From: Actinomycetota bacterium
GTDB lineage: Bacteria > Actinomycetota > Acidimicrobiia > Acidimicrobiales > Ilumatobacteraceae
Length of the DNA stretch: 6,229 nt
Assembly: GCA_009704065.1 (NCBI GenBank)
Contig: WLEX01000076.1
Span: 1 to 6,229, forward strand
Direction: 5' to 3'
Shown: positions 1 to 5,577 of the stretch, piece by piece
Position numbering within the stretch: position 1 is the stretch's first letter
Layout of the letters: each line of letters begins with the position of its first letter
The notes under the pieces: model-generated
Seen by the model: the letters and a program-made list of their open reading frames with translations, nothing else
The model's database searches: none
What the model was told of the DNA's origin: nothing
Made by a program: the position numbers and the translations under genes

Positions 1-87
1 CATTTTAATCTTCCCTACGATTTGTTGCGCCGTGGAACAGTGGTGGGAGACTGGACATTGCATCACCTAGGTACGAAGGCATCATGA
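1..87 (+). CDS. C-terminal end of an unidentified upstream protein (partial)
   Basis: Frame 1 is open from the window edge for 28 codons and ends at a TGA at 85-87. The tail reads HFNLPYDLLRR, then GTVVGDWTLHHLG, then TKAS. Of the other two forward frames, one hits a stop at its second codon. The other stays open to a TAG near base 70 but reads less like protein. The stop overlaps the kynU start (ATGA, 84-87), the usual arrangement for translationally coupled genes in one operon, which supports this being a real gene end. I do not recognise the family. A gene of the same kynurenine pathway (tryptophan dioxygenase or kynurenine formamidase) would fit the context, but the tail does not resemble the tryptophan 2,3-dioxygenase C-termini I know, so no function is assigned. 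Confidence 0.55.
   Translation, partial: HFNLPYDLLRRGTVVGDWTLHHLGTKAS
75..79 (+). promoter_or_regulatory. Ribosome binding site of kynU
   Basis: GAAGG lies four bases before the ATG at 84. The spacing is slightly short, but it is the only purine-rich match near this start. It lies inside the end of the upstream coding frame, consistent with translational coupling through the ATGA overlap. Confidence 0.5.
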
Positions 88-1265
88 ATTTCACCGACGC
101 AGAACAACTCGCCTCTCAATTAGATGCTTCAGACACGCTTGCTTCGTTGCGAGGCCAATTCGATATTCCAGATGGCATTGTGTACTTCGATGGCAATTCG
201 TTAGGGCCTCTTACGTATCGCTCGCGTGAAGTGTTAACTCGTACTATTGAATTCGAATGGCGTGAACGTTTGATTCGATCGTGGAATGAAGATTGGCTTG
301 CAATGCCTGCACGTATTGGAAACGTCCTTGCACCGATTATCGGCGCCTCTCCCAATACCGTAACTGTGTGCGATAACACCTCTATCAATGTGCACAAAGC
401 TCTTATGTCTGCAGTGGCGTTGCGTCCTGATCGAACAGAGATTGTTATTGATATCAATAATTTTCCCACCGATATTTACATTGCACAAAGTGTGGCCGAT
501 CAAAACAATCTCACGCTGATTGCGGTTCCGGCAGATCGTATTATCGAATCAATCTCTGAGCGCACGGCTGTGGTCACTGCAACACATGTTGATTACCGAA
601 GCGCTCAGTTGCTCGATGCTGAGGGCATTACTCTTGCCGCGCATTCTCATGGTGCGCTCGTGGTGTGGGACCTTGCACATACGGCAGGAGCTGTTCCGTT
701 CGATGTAACTGCTCTCGATGTCGACTTCGCTGTGGGGTGCGGGTACAAATATCTCAATGGCGGCCCTGGAGCACCTGCCTTTATATATGTGGCACCACGA
801 TTACTGGATACAGCGTCGCAGCCCCTTCAGGGCTGGTGGGGTCATGAGTTCCCCTTCGAGTTCGAGACCAGTTTTCGCCCGGCTGTGGGGATTGACCGGT
901 ACCTCACGGGTACGGCGAACGTATTGAGTATGAAATCTCTCGAAGCCGCCCTCGAGATTTTCTCCGGGGTATCAATGGTCGAACTGCGGGCAAAGAGCCA
1001 AAGCCTCACCACCTTCTTTATTGACCTTTTCGATGCGTTTTTGGCCGAAAAGGGCTTCTCTTTGGGCACCCCGCGAGACCCCGAATCGCGGGGAAGCCAT
1101 GTGGCGCTTGGGTTTGCGGGCGGAAAGGCTCTTGTTGAAACGATGGCCGAACAGGGGGTTATAGCCGATTTTAGACCCCCCGATCTCATGCGTTTCGGCT
1201 GTGCACCTCTCTATAACAGCCATATGGACATTGTTCACCTTGTGAAAATGCTGGCTGCCCGTTGA
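84..1265 (+). CDS. kynU: Kynureninase (L-kynurenine hydrolase), PLP-dependent
   Basis: A cytosolic fold-type I PLP enzyme that cleaves L-kynurenine (or 3-hydroxykynurenine) to anthranilate (or 3-hydroxyanthranilate) plus L-alanine in tryptophan catabolism. The 393-residue protein is close to the size of bacterial kynureninases (about 416 in Pseudomonas fluorescens). Visible landmarks are YFDGNSLGPL at 34-43 near the N-terminus, NNFPTD at 125-130, and WDLAHTAGAVPFD at 195-207 with Asp196 and His199 as cofactor contacts. GCGYKYLNGGPGAPAF at 218-233 contains Tyr221 and the Schiff-base Lys222. RPPDLMRFGCAPLYN at 364-378 contains Arg370, expected to bind the substrate carboxylate. These residues lie at a constant offset of five from the P. 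fluorescens numbering as I remember it (Asp201, His204, Tyr226, Lys227, Arg375). The start is fixed by the ATGA overlap with the upstream gene. The gene looks intact; its 3' half is clearly more GC-rich than its 5' half. Family assignment is secure; preference for kynurenine or its 3-hydroxy form is not readable. Confidence 0.95.
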   Translation: MNFTDAEQLASQLDASDTLASLRGQFDIPDGIVYFDGNSLGPLTYRSREVLTRTIEFEWRERLIRSWNEDWLAMPARIGNVLAPIIGASPNTVTVCDNTSINVHKALMSAVALRPDRTEIVIDINNFPTDIYIAQSVADQNNLTLIAVPADRIIESISERTAVVTATHVDYRSAQLLDAEGITLAAHSHGALVVWDLAHTAGAVPFDVTALDVDFAVGCGYKYLNGGPGAPAFIYVAPRLLDTASQPLQGWWGHEFPFEFETSFRPAVGIDRYLTGTANVLSMKSLEAALEIFSGVSMVELRAKSQSLTTFFIDLFDAFLAEKGFSLGTPRDPESRGSHVALGFAGGKALVETMAEQGVIADFRPPDLMRFGCAPLYNSHMDIVHLVKMLAAR

Positions 1266-1289
1266 CCTTTTGTTACACACCCCTGTAAC
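1262..1289 (+). promoter_or_regulatory. Candidate sigma70-type promoter for the liv operon
   Basis: TTGACC at 1262-1267 matches the -35 consensus at five of six bases. It is followed after a 16-base spacer by TGTAAC at 1284-1289, which matches TATAAT at four of six. The -35 box overlaps the kynU stop codon. Transcription would begin near 1296, giving a leader of about 55 bases. The assignment is by eye and the -10 element is imperfect, but this is the only gap long enough for a promoter between kynU and the binding-protein gene. Confidence 0.4.
1272..1289. promoter_or_regulatory. Perfect 6-6-6 inverted repeat, candidate operator
   Basis: GTTACA at 1272-1277 and TGTAAC at 1284-1289 are exact reverse complements separated by six bases (CACCCC). 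The 18-bp dyad fits the footprint of a dimeric helix-turn-helix regulator and its right arm coincides with the proposed -10 box, so binding would be expected to repress. A related AGTAAC at 1305-1310 lies 21 bases, about two helical turns, beyond the right arm. No regulator gene is in the window, so the binding protein is unknown. The arms could also form a weak six-pair RNA hairpin. Confidence 0.4.
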
Positions 1290-1310
1290 TTGGCTCTACT
1301 ACCCAGTAAC

Positions 1311-1326
1311 GGTGGCACCCGCCACC
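1311..1326 (+). other. Small leader hairpin upstream of the binding-protein gene
   Basis: GGTGGC at 1311-1316 and GCCACC at 1321-1326 pair perfectly around an ACCC loop. It sits ten bases before the ribosome binding site. It could stabilise the 5' end of the transcript or affect translation; there is no T-run, so it does not look like a terminator. At six pairs it could be fortuitous. Confidence 0.3.
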
Positions 1327-1335
1327 ATGTCTCCT

Positions 1336-1343
1336 AGGGGGAG
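1336..1343 (+). promoter_or_regulatory. Strong ribosome binding site of the binding-protein gene
   Basis: AGGGGGAG ends seven bases before the ATG at 1351. It settles the start: the frame is open upstream to a TTG at 1270, but only the ATG at 1351 has this site and begins a proper lipoprotein signal peptide (MKKSNLLR followed by a hydrophobic stretch). Confidence 0.75.
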
Positions 1344-1350
1344 AAAACAC

Positions 1351-2514
1351 ATGAAGAAATCCAACCTGCTACGCGCCGGTGCGGTTCTCGTGAGCCTTTC
1401 ATTCGTAGCTGTCGCTTGCGGCGGTTCCGATGATTCAGCTTCCGACACCACCGTCGCCGCTGAAGCACCAGCATCAACCTGCGAAGCACCTGTTGCAAGC
1501 ATTGCTTTGCAGTTCCCAGAAACTGGTGACGCTGCAAACCTTGGTGCACCAATGCTCAAGGGTTCTCAACTTGCTGTTGACGAATTCAATGCTGCAAACC
1601 CAGACGCTTGCGTCACTCTCAAGACATTCGACACACAAGGTGATCCTGCAAAGGCACCTGCAGTTGCACAGTCAGTTATCGACGACGCAACAATCCTTGG
1701 CCTTGTCGGTCCTGGATTCTCTGGTGAGTCACTTGCTGCTCTTCCGTTGTACGACGAGGCTGGCCTCGCAACAATCACCGGTTCAGCAACAAACGCAACC
1801 ATTCAGGATCAAGGCTTCAAAGTCTTCCACCGTATTCTTGCTAACGACGCGGCTCAAGGTCCAGCAGTTGCTAAGTACATCGTTGGCGCACTTGCACCTA
1901 AGTCAATCGGCATCGTCGATGACGCTTCCGATTACGGTAAGGGTCTCGCAGACGCAGTGAAGAAAGAAGCTGGCGCAACTGTAAAAGCTACTGATTCAAT
2001 CGATCCAAAGGCTGCAGACTTCTCAGCAGCTGTTTCGAAGATGAAAGATGCAAACCCAGACGTAATTTTCTTCGGTGGTTACTACGGTGAAGCAGTAAAG
2101 CTTTCAACACAACTTCGTGATGCTGGTGTTAAGGCAACACTTGTATTCGGTGACGGTGTTAAGGATCAGGCTGGATATGCAGATGCTGCAGGCCCAGCTG
2201 CCGAAGGCGCACTCATCGCTTGCCCATGTAAGGACGGAAGCCCAGACTTCATCGCAGCTTGGGAAAAGGCTTACAAAGAAGTTCCTGGCACCTACGGTGC
2301 TGAGTACTACGACGCTGCAAACGTACTCCTCAATGTCATCAAGGGTGGCGCTAAGGACCGTGCAGCAGTACAAGCTGCAGTAAACAAGTACGATGCTGCT
2401 GGTATCACCAAGCAGATCAAGTTTGCTGCAAATGGCGAAGCTACTGAAGCTTCAACCATTTACATGTACAAAGTTGAGAGCGGAAAAATCACCTACGTCG
2501 CTGACATCAAGTGA
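1351..2514 (+). CDS. livK: Branched-chain/hydrophobic amino acid ABC transporter, substrate-binding lipoprotein (LivJ/LivK family)
   Basis: The ligand-capturing component of a Liv-type (HAAT) importer, anchored outside the membrane by lipid. The 387-residue product begins with a lipoprotein signal peptide: basic MKKSNLLR, a hydrophobic core at 9-22, then AVAC with the lipidated Cys23. A flexible Ser/Asp/Thr/Ala-rich linker follows (about 24-43), then a type I periplasmic-binding fold. Family marks include GLVGPGFSGES at 117-127, GSATN at 144-148 (GATN in E. coli LivJ), AAQGPAVAKYI at 167-177, DYGKGLADAV at 204-213, and GGYYGE at 242-247 (GGYYPE in LivJ, where the Tyr lines the ligand cleft). 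Apart from Cys23 it has Cys44, Cys87, Cys281 and Cys283; the CPC pair could form or exchange disulfides. Codons are strikingly uniform (GCA, GCT, CCA, TCA, AAG), suggesting strong expression. The ligand is inferred from family; aromatic or other hydrophobic amino acids are possible given kynU next door. The symbol livK is chosen by family convention. Confidence 0.9.
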   Translation: MKKSNLLRAGAVLVSLSFVAVACGGSDDSASDTTVAAEAPASTCEAPVASIALQFPETGDAANLGAPMLKGSQLAVDEFNAANPDACVTLKTFDTQGDPAKAPAVAQSVIDDATILGLVGPGFSGESLAALPLYDEAGLATITGSATNATIQDQGFKVFHRILANDAAQGPAVAKYIVGALAPKSIGIVDDASDYGKGLADAVKKEAGATVKATDSIDPKAADFSAAVSKMKDANPDVIFFGGYYGEAVKLSTQLRDAGVKATLVFGDGVKDQAGYADAAGPAAEGALIACPCKDGSPDFIAAWEKAYKEVPGTYGAEYYDAANVLLNVIKGGAKDRAAVQAAVNKYDAAGITKQIKFAANGEATEASTIYMYKVESGKITYVADIK

Positions 2515-2550
2515 TCGTAGGTCGGTAGATCCGATCTAAGAACGTTGCTC

Positions 2551-2582
2551 GTGGCGGCTGGGAATTCGTTCCCAGCCGCCAC
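2551..2582 (+). terminator. Strong intercistronic hairpin with UUCG loop (partial terminator or mRNA-stability element)
   Basis: Bases 2551-2564 and 2569-2582 are exact reverse complements, giving a 14-bp stem (GC-rich except for the two A-T pairs at its apex) with a TTCG loop at 2565-2568, a class of very stable RNA tetraloop. The bases after it (TGCAATATCG) contain no T-run, so it is not a textbook intrinsic terminator, although actinobacterial terminators often lack one. Because the rest of the transporter starts 34 bases later, partial termination or protection of the upstream mRNA from 3' decay is the likely role, yielding more binding protein than permease. The hairpin is certain; its function is inferred. 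Confidence 0.7.
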
Positions 2583-2616
2583 TGCAATATCGTGGAACTA
2601 ATCGAAATAGAAAAGT

Positions 2617-3741
2617 ATGAGTAACTGGCTGATTTATAGAACCTTCTGGGACCTCACGGTCTCGGGCATTGTGCTCGGGCTTATCTACGCCCTTGTAGCA
2701 CTTGGTTACACAATGGTGTACGGCGTCTTGCGCCTCATCAACTTTGCACATTCTGAAATATTTATGGTGGGCACCTTTGGTGTGCTCATCTCTCTCACAA
2801 AAGTCTTTGGCATCTCGCTCTTTGAAGATGGTCAATACCCGTATCGCAGTGGACTCATGTTGGTAGCAATTCTTGTGGCGAGCACAGTTGCTGCCATGGT
2901 TGTATCGGGTGCCGGGGCTGTGGTGCTCGAGCGCACGGCGTATCGGCCATTACGCGGCGCTGGCGATGCGTATGGTGCTGTTGTCCTCGCATTTCTCACT
3001 GGTCTCATTGCATCCTTTCTTTTTACCGACAGCATGATGGTCGACTTAGCCATTGCCGCTGTTATCACAGGGCCATTATCTGTGGTGTACGTGCGCATCT
3101 TTCGTAAAGGTCGCCAAGCGCCCCGACTTGCGTTCCTTATCTCCGCCATTGGATCTTCTATGGCGTTAGCTGAGGCTGTAGCTACATGGGGTCCTGATGA
3201 GCGTGTGATCTACAAAACTCCGCGAGTTCTTGAAAAGAAAGTGCTATTCAACTTTCTCGGAGCCGATGTACGCATCGACTATGTCATCGTCGCGTTAGGC
3301 GCAATTCTCATGATGACCTCTTTGTTGTTGTTCGTAAATCGCACTCGCCTTGGCCGCGGTATTCGCGCTGTCGCACAAGATGCAGAGACCGCCCGCATTC
3401 TTGGTGTCAATGTCAACTCGGTCATTTTGGTCACATTCTTGTTGGGTGGTGCCATGGCTGGTGGTGCAGCAATGATGTTTACCTTGGTGTACGACCAAAC
3501 ACGTTTCAATATCGGTTTCCTGCTCGGTGTCAAGAGTTTTACCGCTGCAGTACTCGGTGGTATCGGAAACATTAAGGGTGCGCTTCTTGGCGGCATTGTT
3601 CTAGGTCTTGCTGAAAACTATGGCTCAGCAATTTTTGGTGGCCAATGGAAAGACGTCATCGCATTCATTGTTCTTCTCACCGTGCTCATGTTCCGCCCAA
3701 CCGGAATACTCGGCGAATCTCTTGGCAAGGCACGCGTATGA
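2617..3741 (+). CDS. livH: Branched-chain amino acid ABC transporter permease LivH, with an internal insertion
   Basis: One of the two membrane subunits forming the amino acid translocation path. The 374-residue protein is markedly longer than E. coli LivH (308). The family core is clear: GLIYALVALGYTMVYGVLRL at 21-40, INFAHSE at 41-47 (INFAHGE in E. coli), ERTAYRPLR at 105-113, LISAIG at 174-179, a cytoplasmic loop about 245-265 (RLGRGIRAVAQD, ARILGVN) that contacts the ATPases, FTAAVLGGIGNIKGALLGG at 308-326, and MFRPTGILG at 368-end region. Between YRPLR and RLAFLISAIG, where E. coli has four residues, there are 56 (114-169) containing two hydrophobic stretches. The start is supported by alignment to the LivH N-terminus, but the upstream purines (AGAAAAG, 2609-2615) make a weak ribosome binding site, hinting at lower translation than the binding protein. 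Its TGA overlaps the livM ATG. Confidence 0.93.
   Translation: MSNWLIYRTFWDLTVSGIVLGLIYALVALGYTMVYGVLRLINFAHSEIFMVGTFGVLISLTKVFGISLFEDGQYPYRSGLMLVAILVASTVAAMVVSGAGAVVLERTAYRPLRGAGDAYGAVVLAFLTGLIASFLFTDSMMVDLAIAAVITGPLSVVYVRIFRKGRQAPRLAFLISAIGSSMALAEAVATWGPDERVIYKTPRVLEKKVLFNFLGADVRIDYVIVALGAILMMTSLLLFVNRTRLGRGIRAVAQDAETARILGVNVNSVILVTFLLGGAMAGGAAMMFTLVYDQTRFNIGFLLGVKSFTAAVLGGIGNIKGALLGGIVLGLAENYGSAIFGGQWKDVIAFIVLLTVLMFRPTGILGESLGKARV
3727..3730 (+). promoter_or_regulatory. Ribosome binding site of livM
   Basis: AAGG seven bases before the ATG at 3738, inside the end of livH. It supports the ATGA-overlap start over an upstream in-frame ATG at 3645, which would add 31 Arg/His-rich residues unlike LivM and overlap livH by almost 100 bases. 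Confidence 0.6.
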
Positions 3742-4808
3742 GCCTCACCGAATCATTCCGTCAACGAACCGCACCTCAACTGCGCGTGGGTTCACGCTTT
3801 CGCGCATTGCCTAAGTCGGCTCGTTGGTCGCTTGGTGCATTACTTATCGCGGCGTGTTATCTCACCCCGTACTGGCCCGATGTTCCTGTGCTTGGTTGGA
3901 TCGTCAATACACCAGGCACCAGTTTTGAAAATGTTCTTACCGACCAAATCATGATGTTTATTCTTGTGGCTCTTGGTCTCAACGTGGTGGTTGGCTTTGC
4001 AGGGCTTCTCGACCTTGGGTATGTCGGCTTTTATGCAGTTGGTGCGTACACCACTGCTGTCATGACATCTGGTCAGTTTTCATGGCCGTGGATCGCGGCA
4101 ATGCCTCTCTCTATTCTCATGGCAATGATCGCCGGAGTAGTTCTCGGCACGCCTACATTGCGATTACGCGGCGACTACTTAGCCATCGTCACCTTGGGCT
4201 TTGGTGAAATTATTCGTATCACTGCCAACAACTCTGACTGGCTCGGTGGGCCACGAGGCATTAACAAAATTGCACGACCACCGAGTTTTGGGCCATTCGA
4301 GTTCAGCGTTTTGAATGCGAAGCCCTACTGGTATTTAGGCTTCACGGTCATCCTCATTGTCATATTTGTGCTGTCACGACTTGAAAACAGCCGTGTGGGT
4401 CGTGCATGGTCTGCAGTACGCGAAGATGAAGATGCAGCCGAACTCATGGGCGTGAACACCTTCAAGTTCAAGTTGTGGGCGTTCGCTATTGGCGCTGCCA
4501 TTGGTGGCCTTGCCGGAGCGTTGTACGCCAGCAAAGTCGGATTCGTAAACCCCGATAACTTCCAACTGCAATTATCTATTCTGTTCCTTGCAGCAGTAGT
4601 GCTCGGTGGAACCGGAAGCATGTACGGCGTCATCATGGGTGGCATTTTGGTTGCATGGATTCCTGAACGCTTCCGCGGCTTCTCTACTCGCCGTTATTTC
4701 GTATTCGGTGTGGTGCTAGTTCTGGTCATGGTCTTTAGGCCACAAGGAATCATTCCCCGCCGCACAGCAGCGGCCGGTATCGCAGAGAAGGGTGACACCA
4801 ATGTCTGA
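3738..4808 (+). CDS. livM: Branched-chain amino acid ABC transporter permease LivM
   Basis: The second membrane subunit, pairing with LivH to form the channel. The 356-residue product is shorter than E. coli LivM (about 425), a common size in other bacteria. A polar, Arg-rich N-terminus (1-29) precedes the first membrane segment at about 30-42. Family marks are ALGLNVVVGFAGLLDLGYVG at 78-97, FYAVGAYTTAV at 98-108, TLRLRGDYLAIVTLGFGEI at 140-158, the ATPase-contacting loop GRAWSAVREDEDAAELMGVN at 211-230, GGLAGALYASKVGFVNP at 246-262, VLGGTGSMYGVIMGG at 288-302, and MVFRPQGIIPRR at 341-352. Several hydrophobic helices alternate with these. The start overlaps the livH stop as ATGA, and the end overlaps livG by eight bases, so translation is probably coupled through the permease-ATPase block. 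No damage or unusual change was seen. Confidence 0.94.
   Translation: MSLTESFRQRTAPQLRVGSRFRALPKSARWSLGALLIAACYLTPYWPDVPVLGWIVNTPGTSFENVLTDQIMMFILVALGLNVVVGFAGLLDLGYVGFYAVGAYTTAVMTSGQFSWPWIAAMPLSILMAMIAGVVLGTPTLRLRGDYLAIVTLGFGEIIRITANNSDWLGGPRGINKIARPPSFGPFEFSVLNAKPYWYLGFTVILIVIFVLSRLENSRVGRAWSAVREDEDAAELMGVNTFKFKLWAFAIGAAIGGLAGALYASKVGFVNPDNFQLQLSILFLAAVVLGGTGSMYGVIMGGILVAWIPERFRGFSTRRYFVFGVVLVLVMVFRPQGIIPRRTAAAGIAEKGDTNV
4785..4792 (+). promoter_or_regulatory. Ribosome binding site of livG
   Basis: GAGAAGGG ends eight bases before the ATG at 4801, within the last codons of livM. This favours 4801 over the in-frame GTG at 4792, which overlaps the site itself. Confidence 0.65.
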
Positions 4809-5577
4809 GGTACTTCTTTCCGTTGATCAAGTCACTATGCAATTTGGTGGTGTTACAGCTCTCGACAATGTTTCATTGCATATCAATAAAGGTGAAATTC
4901 TTGGTCTCATTGGTCCAAACGGCGCCGGCAAGACAACCTGTTTCAATGTGATTACGGGTGTTTATGCGCCCACAATGGGAACGGTGTCGTTCGACAACAA
5001 ATCTTTGCTTGGTTTGAAGCGATTCCAAATTACAAAACGTGGCATTGCTCGTACATTTCAGAACATTCGTTTGTTCCCCGATATGTCTGCAGTAGAAAAT
5101 GTCATGGTGGGTATCGATGCTCACAATAAGACAAGTGTTGTTGGCGCCATTCTTGGTGGCCCCCGTAGCCGACGCGAAGAAAAAGAAGGCCGTGAGCGAG
5201 CTCACGAACTGTTGAAATTCATCGGTATCGATGATTACGCCGAAGTTGCCGCTCGTAACTTGCCATATGGACATCAGCGACGTCTTGAAATTGCACGAGC
5301 GCTCGGAACTAACCCACAATTGCTGTGCCTCGACGAACCAGCTGCTGGTTTCAACCCTGCTGAAAAACAAGAACTGAACGAATTGGTGCTGAAGATTCGC
5401 GACCAGGGTTACACCGTGTTACTCATTGAGCACGACATGAACGTCGTTATGAAAATTTCCGACCGTATTGCAGTTCTCGACTTCGGTCGCAAGATTGCAG
5501 AAGGTTTACCCGAAGAGATGCGCAACAATCCCGACGTCATCGCTGCCTACCTAGGAGTACCCGACGATGCTGCTTGA
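4801..5577 (+). CDS. livG: Branched-chain amino acid ABC transporter ATP-binding protein LivG
   Basis: One of two cytoplasmic ATPases driving import; it works as a heterodimer with LivF. With the start at 4801 the protein is 258 residues, the usual LivG length. Motifs in order: Walker A GPNGAGKTT at 38-46 (Lys44), Q-loop FQN at 86-88 (Gln87), signature region LPYGHQRRLEIARAL at 144-158 region, Walker B with LCLDEP ending at 160 (Asp158, Glu159), D-loop AAGFNP at 161-166, and switch His191 in LIEHDM. The signature is the LivG-type YG-Q form rather than the classical LSGGQ, and carries Pro145 and His148 where E. coli LivG has Ala and Gln. The FQNIRLFPDMSAVENV stretch (86-101) and the C-terminal YLGVP are typical of the LivG branch. 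It overlaps livM by 8 bases and livF by 11. All catalytic residues are present. Confidence 0.95.
   Translation: MSEVLLSVDQVTMQFGGVTALDNVSLHINKGEILGLIGPNGAGKTTCFNVITGVYAPTMGTVSFDNKSLLGLKRFQITKRGIARTFQNIRLFPDMSAVENVMVGIDAHNKTSVVGAILGGPRSRREEKEGRERAHELLKFIGIDDYAEVAARNLPYGHQRRLEIARALGTNPQLLCLDEPAAGFNPAEKQELNELVLKIRDQGYTVLLIEHDMNVVMKISDRIAVLDFGRKIAEGLPEEMRNNPDVIAAYLGVPDDAA
5553..5557 (+). promoter_or_regulatory. Ribosome binding site of livF
   Basis: AGGAG lies nine bases before the ATG at 5567, inside the 3' end of livG. It supports the start that gives an 11-base overlap with livG and the expected LivF N-terminus (MLLEVQDLHVFYG). Confidence 0.7.

Noticed and set aside
1069..1093. Perfect 8-bp GC-rich inverted repeat (CCCCGCGA / TCGCGGGG, 9-base loop) inside kynU
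   Set aside because: It lies inside coding sequence in the GC-rich part of the gene, with no T-run and no boundary nearby. It may slow translation or form RNA structure, but there is no support for a regulatory role.
1270..1350. Extension of the binding-protein gene to an upstream TTG at 1270
   Set aside because: It would put 27 non-signal residues in front of a well-formed lipoprotein signal peptide, and the strong AGGGGGAG site points to the ATG at 1351.
2295..2400. Repetitive look of the binding-protein gene (many GCA/GCT/GCC, AAG and GAC codons)
   Set aside because: This is codon bias in an Ala/Lys/Asp-rich protein. No direct repeat of meaningful length was found.
2583..2616. Possible separate promoter for livH (CAATAT at 2585-2590 as a -10 box)
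   Set aside because: A -35 box would have to lie within the hairpin and no reasonable match is present there, so read-through from the upstream promoter is simpler.
3645..3737. Upstream ATG extension of livM
   Set aside because: The added 31 residues are Arg/His-rich, unlike LivM, and are simply the livH sequence read in another frame. The ATGA start at 3738 has a suitable ribosome binding site.
4792..4800. GTG start for livG
   Set aside because: The GTG overlaps the GAGAAGGG ribosome binding site that serves the ATG at 4801.
4873..5370. Long open frame on the minus strand within livG (165 codons)
   Set aside because: It lies wholly antisense to a gene with intact ABC ATPase motifs, has no recognisable domain and no supported start, so it is a frame shadow. 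The same applies to the antisense frames over kynU, livH, livM and livF.
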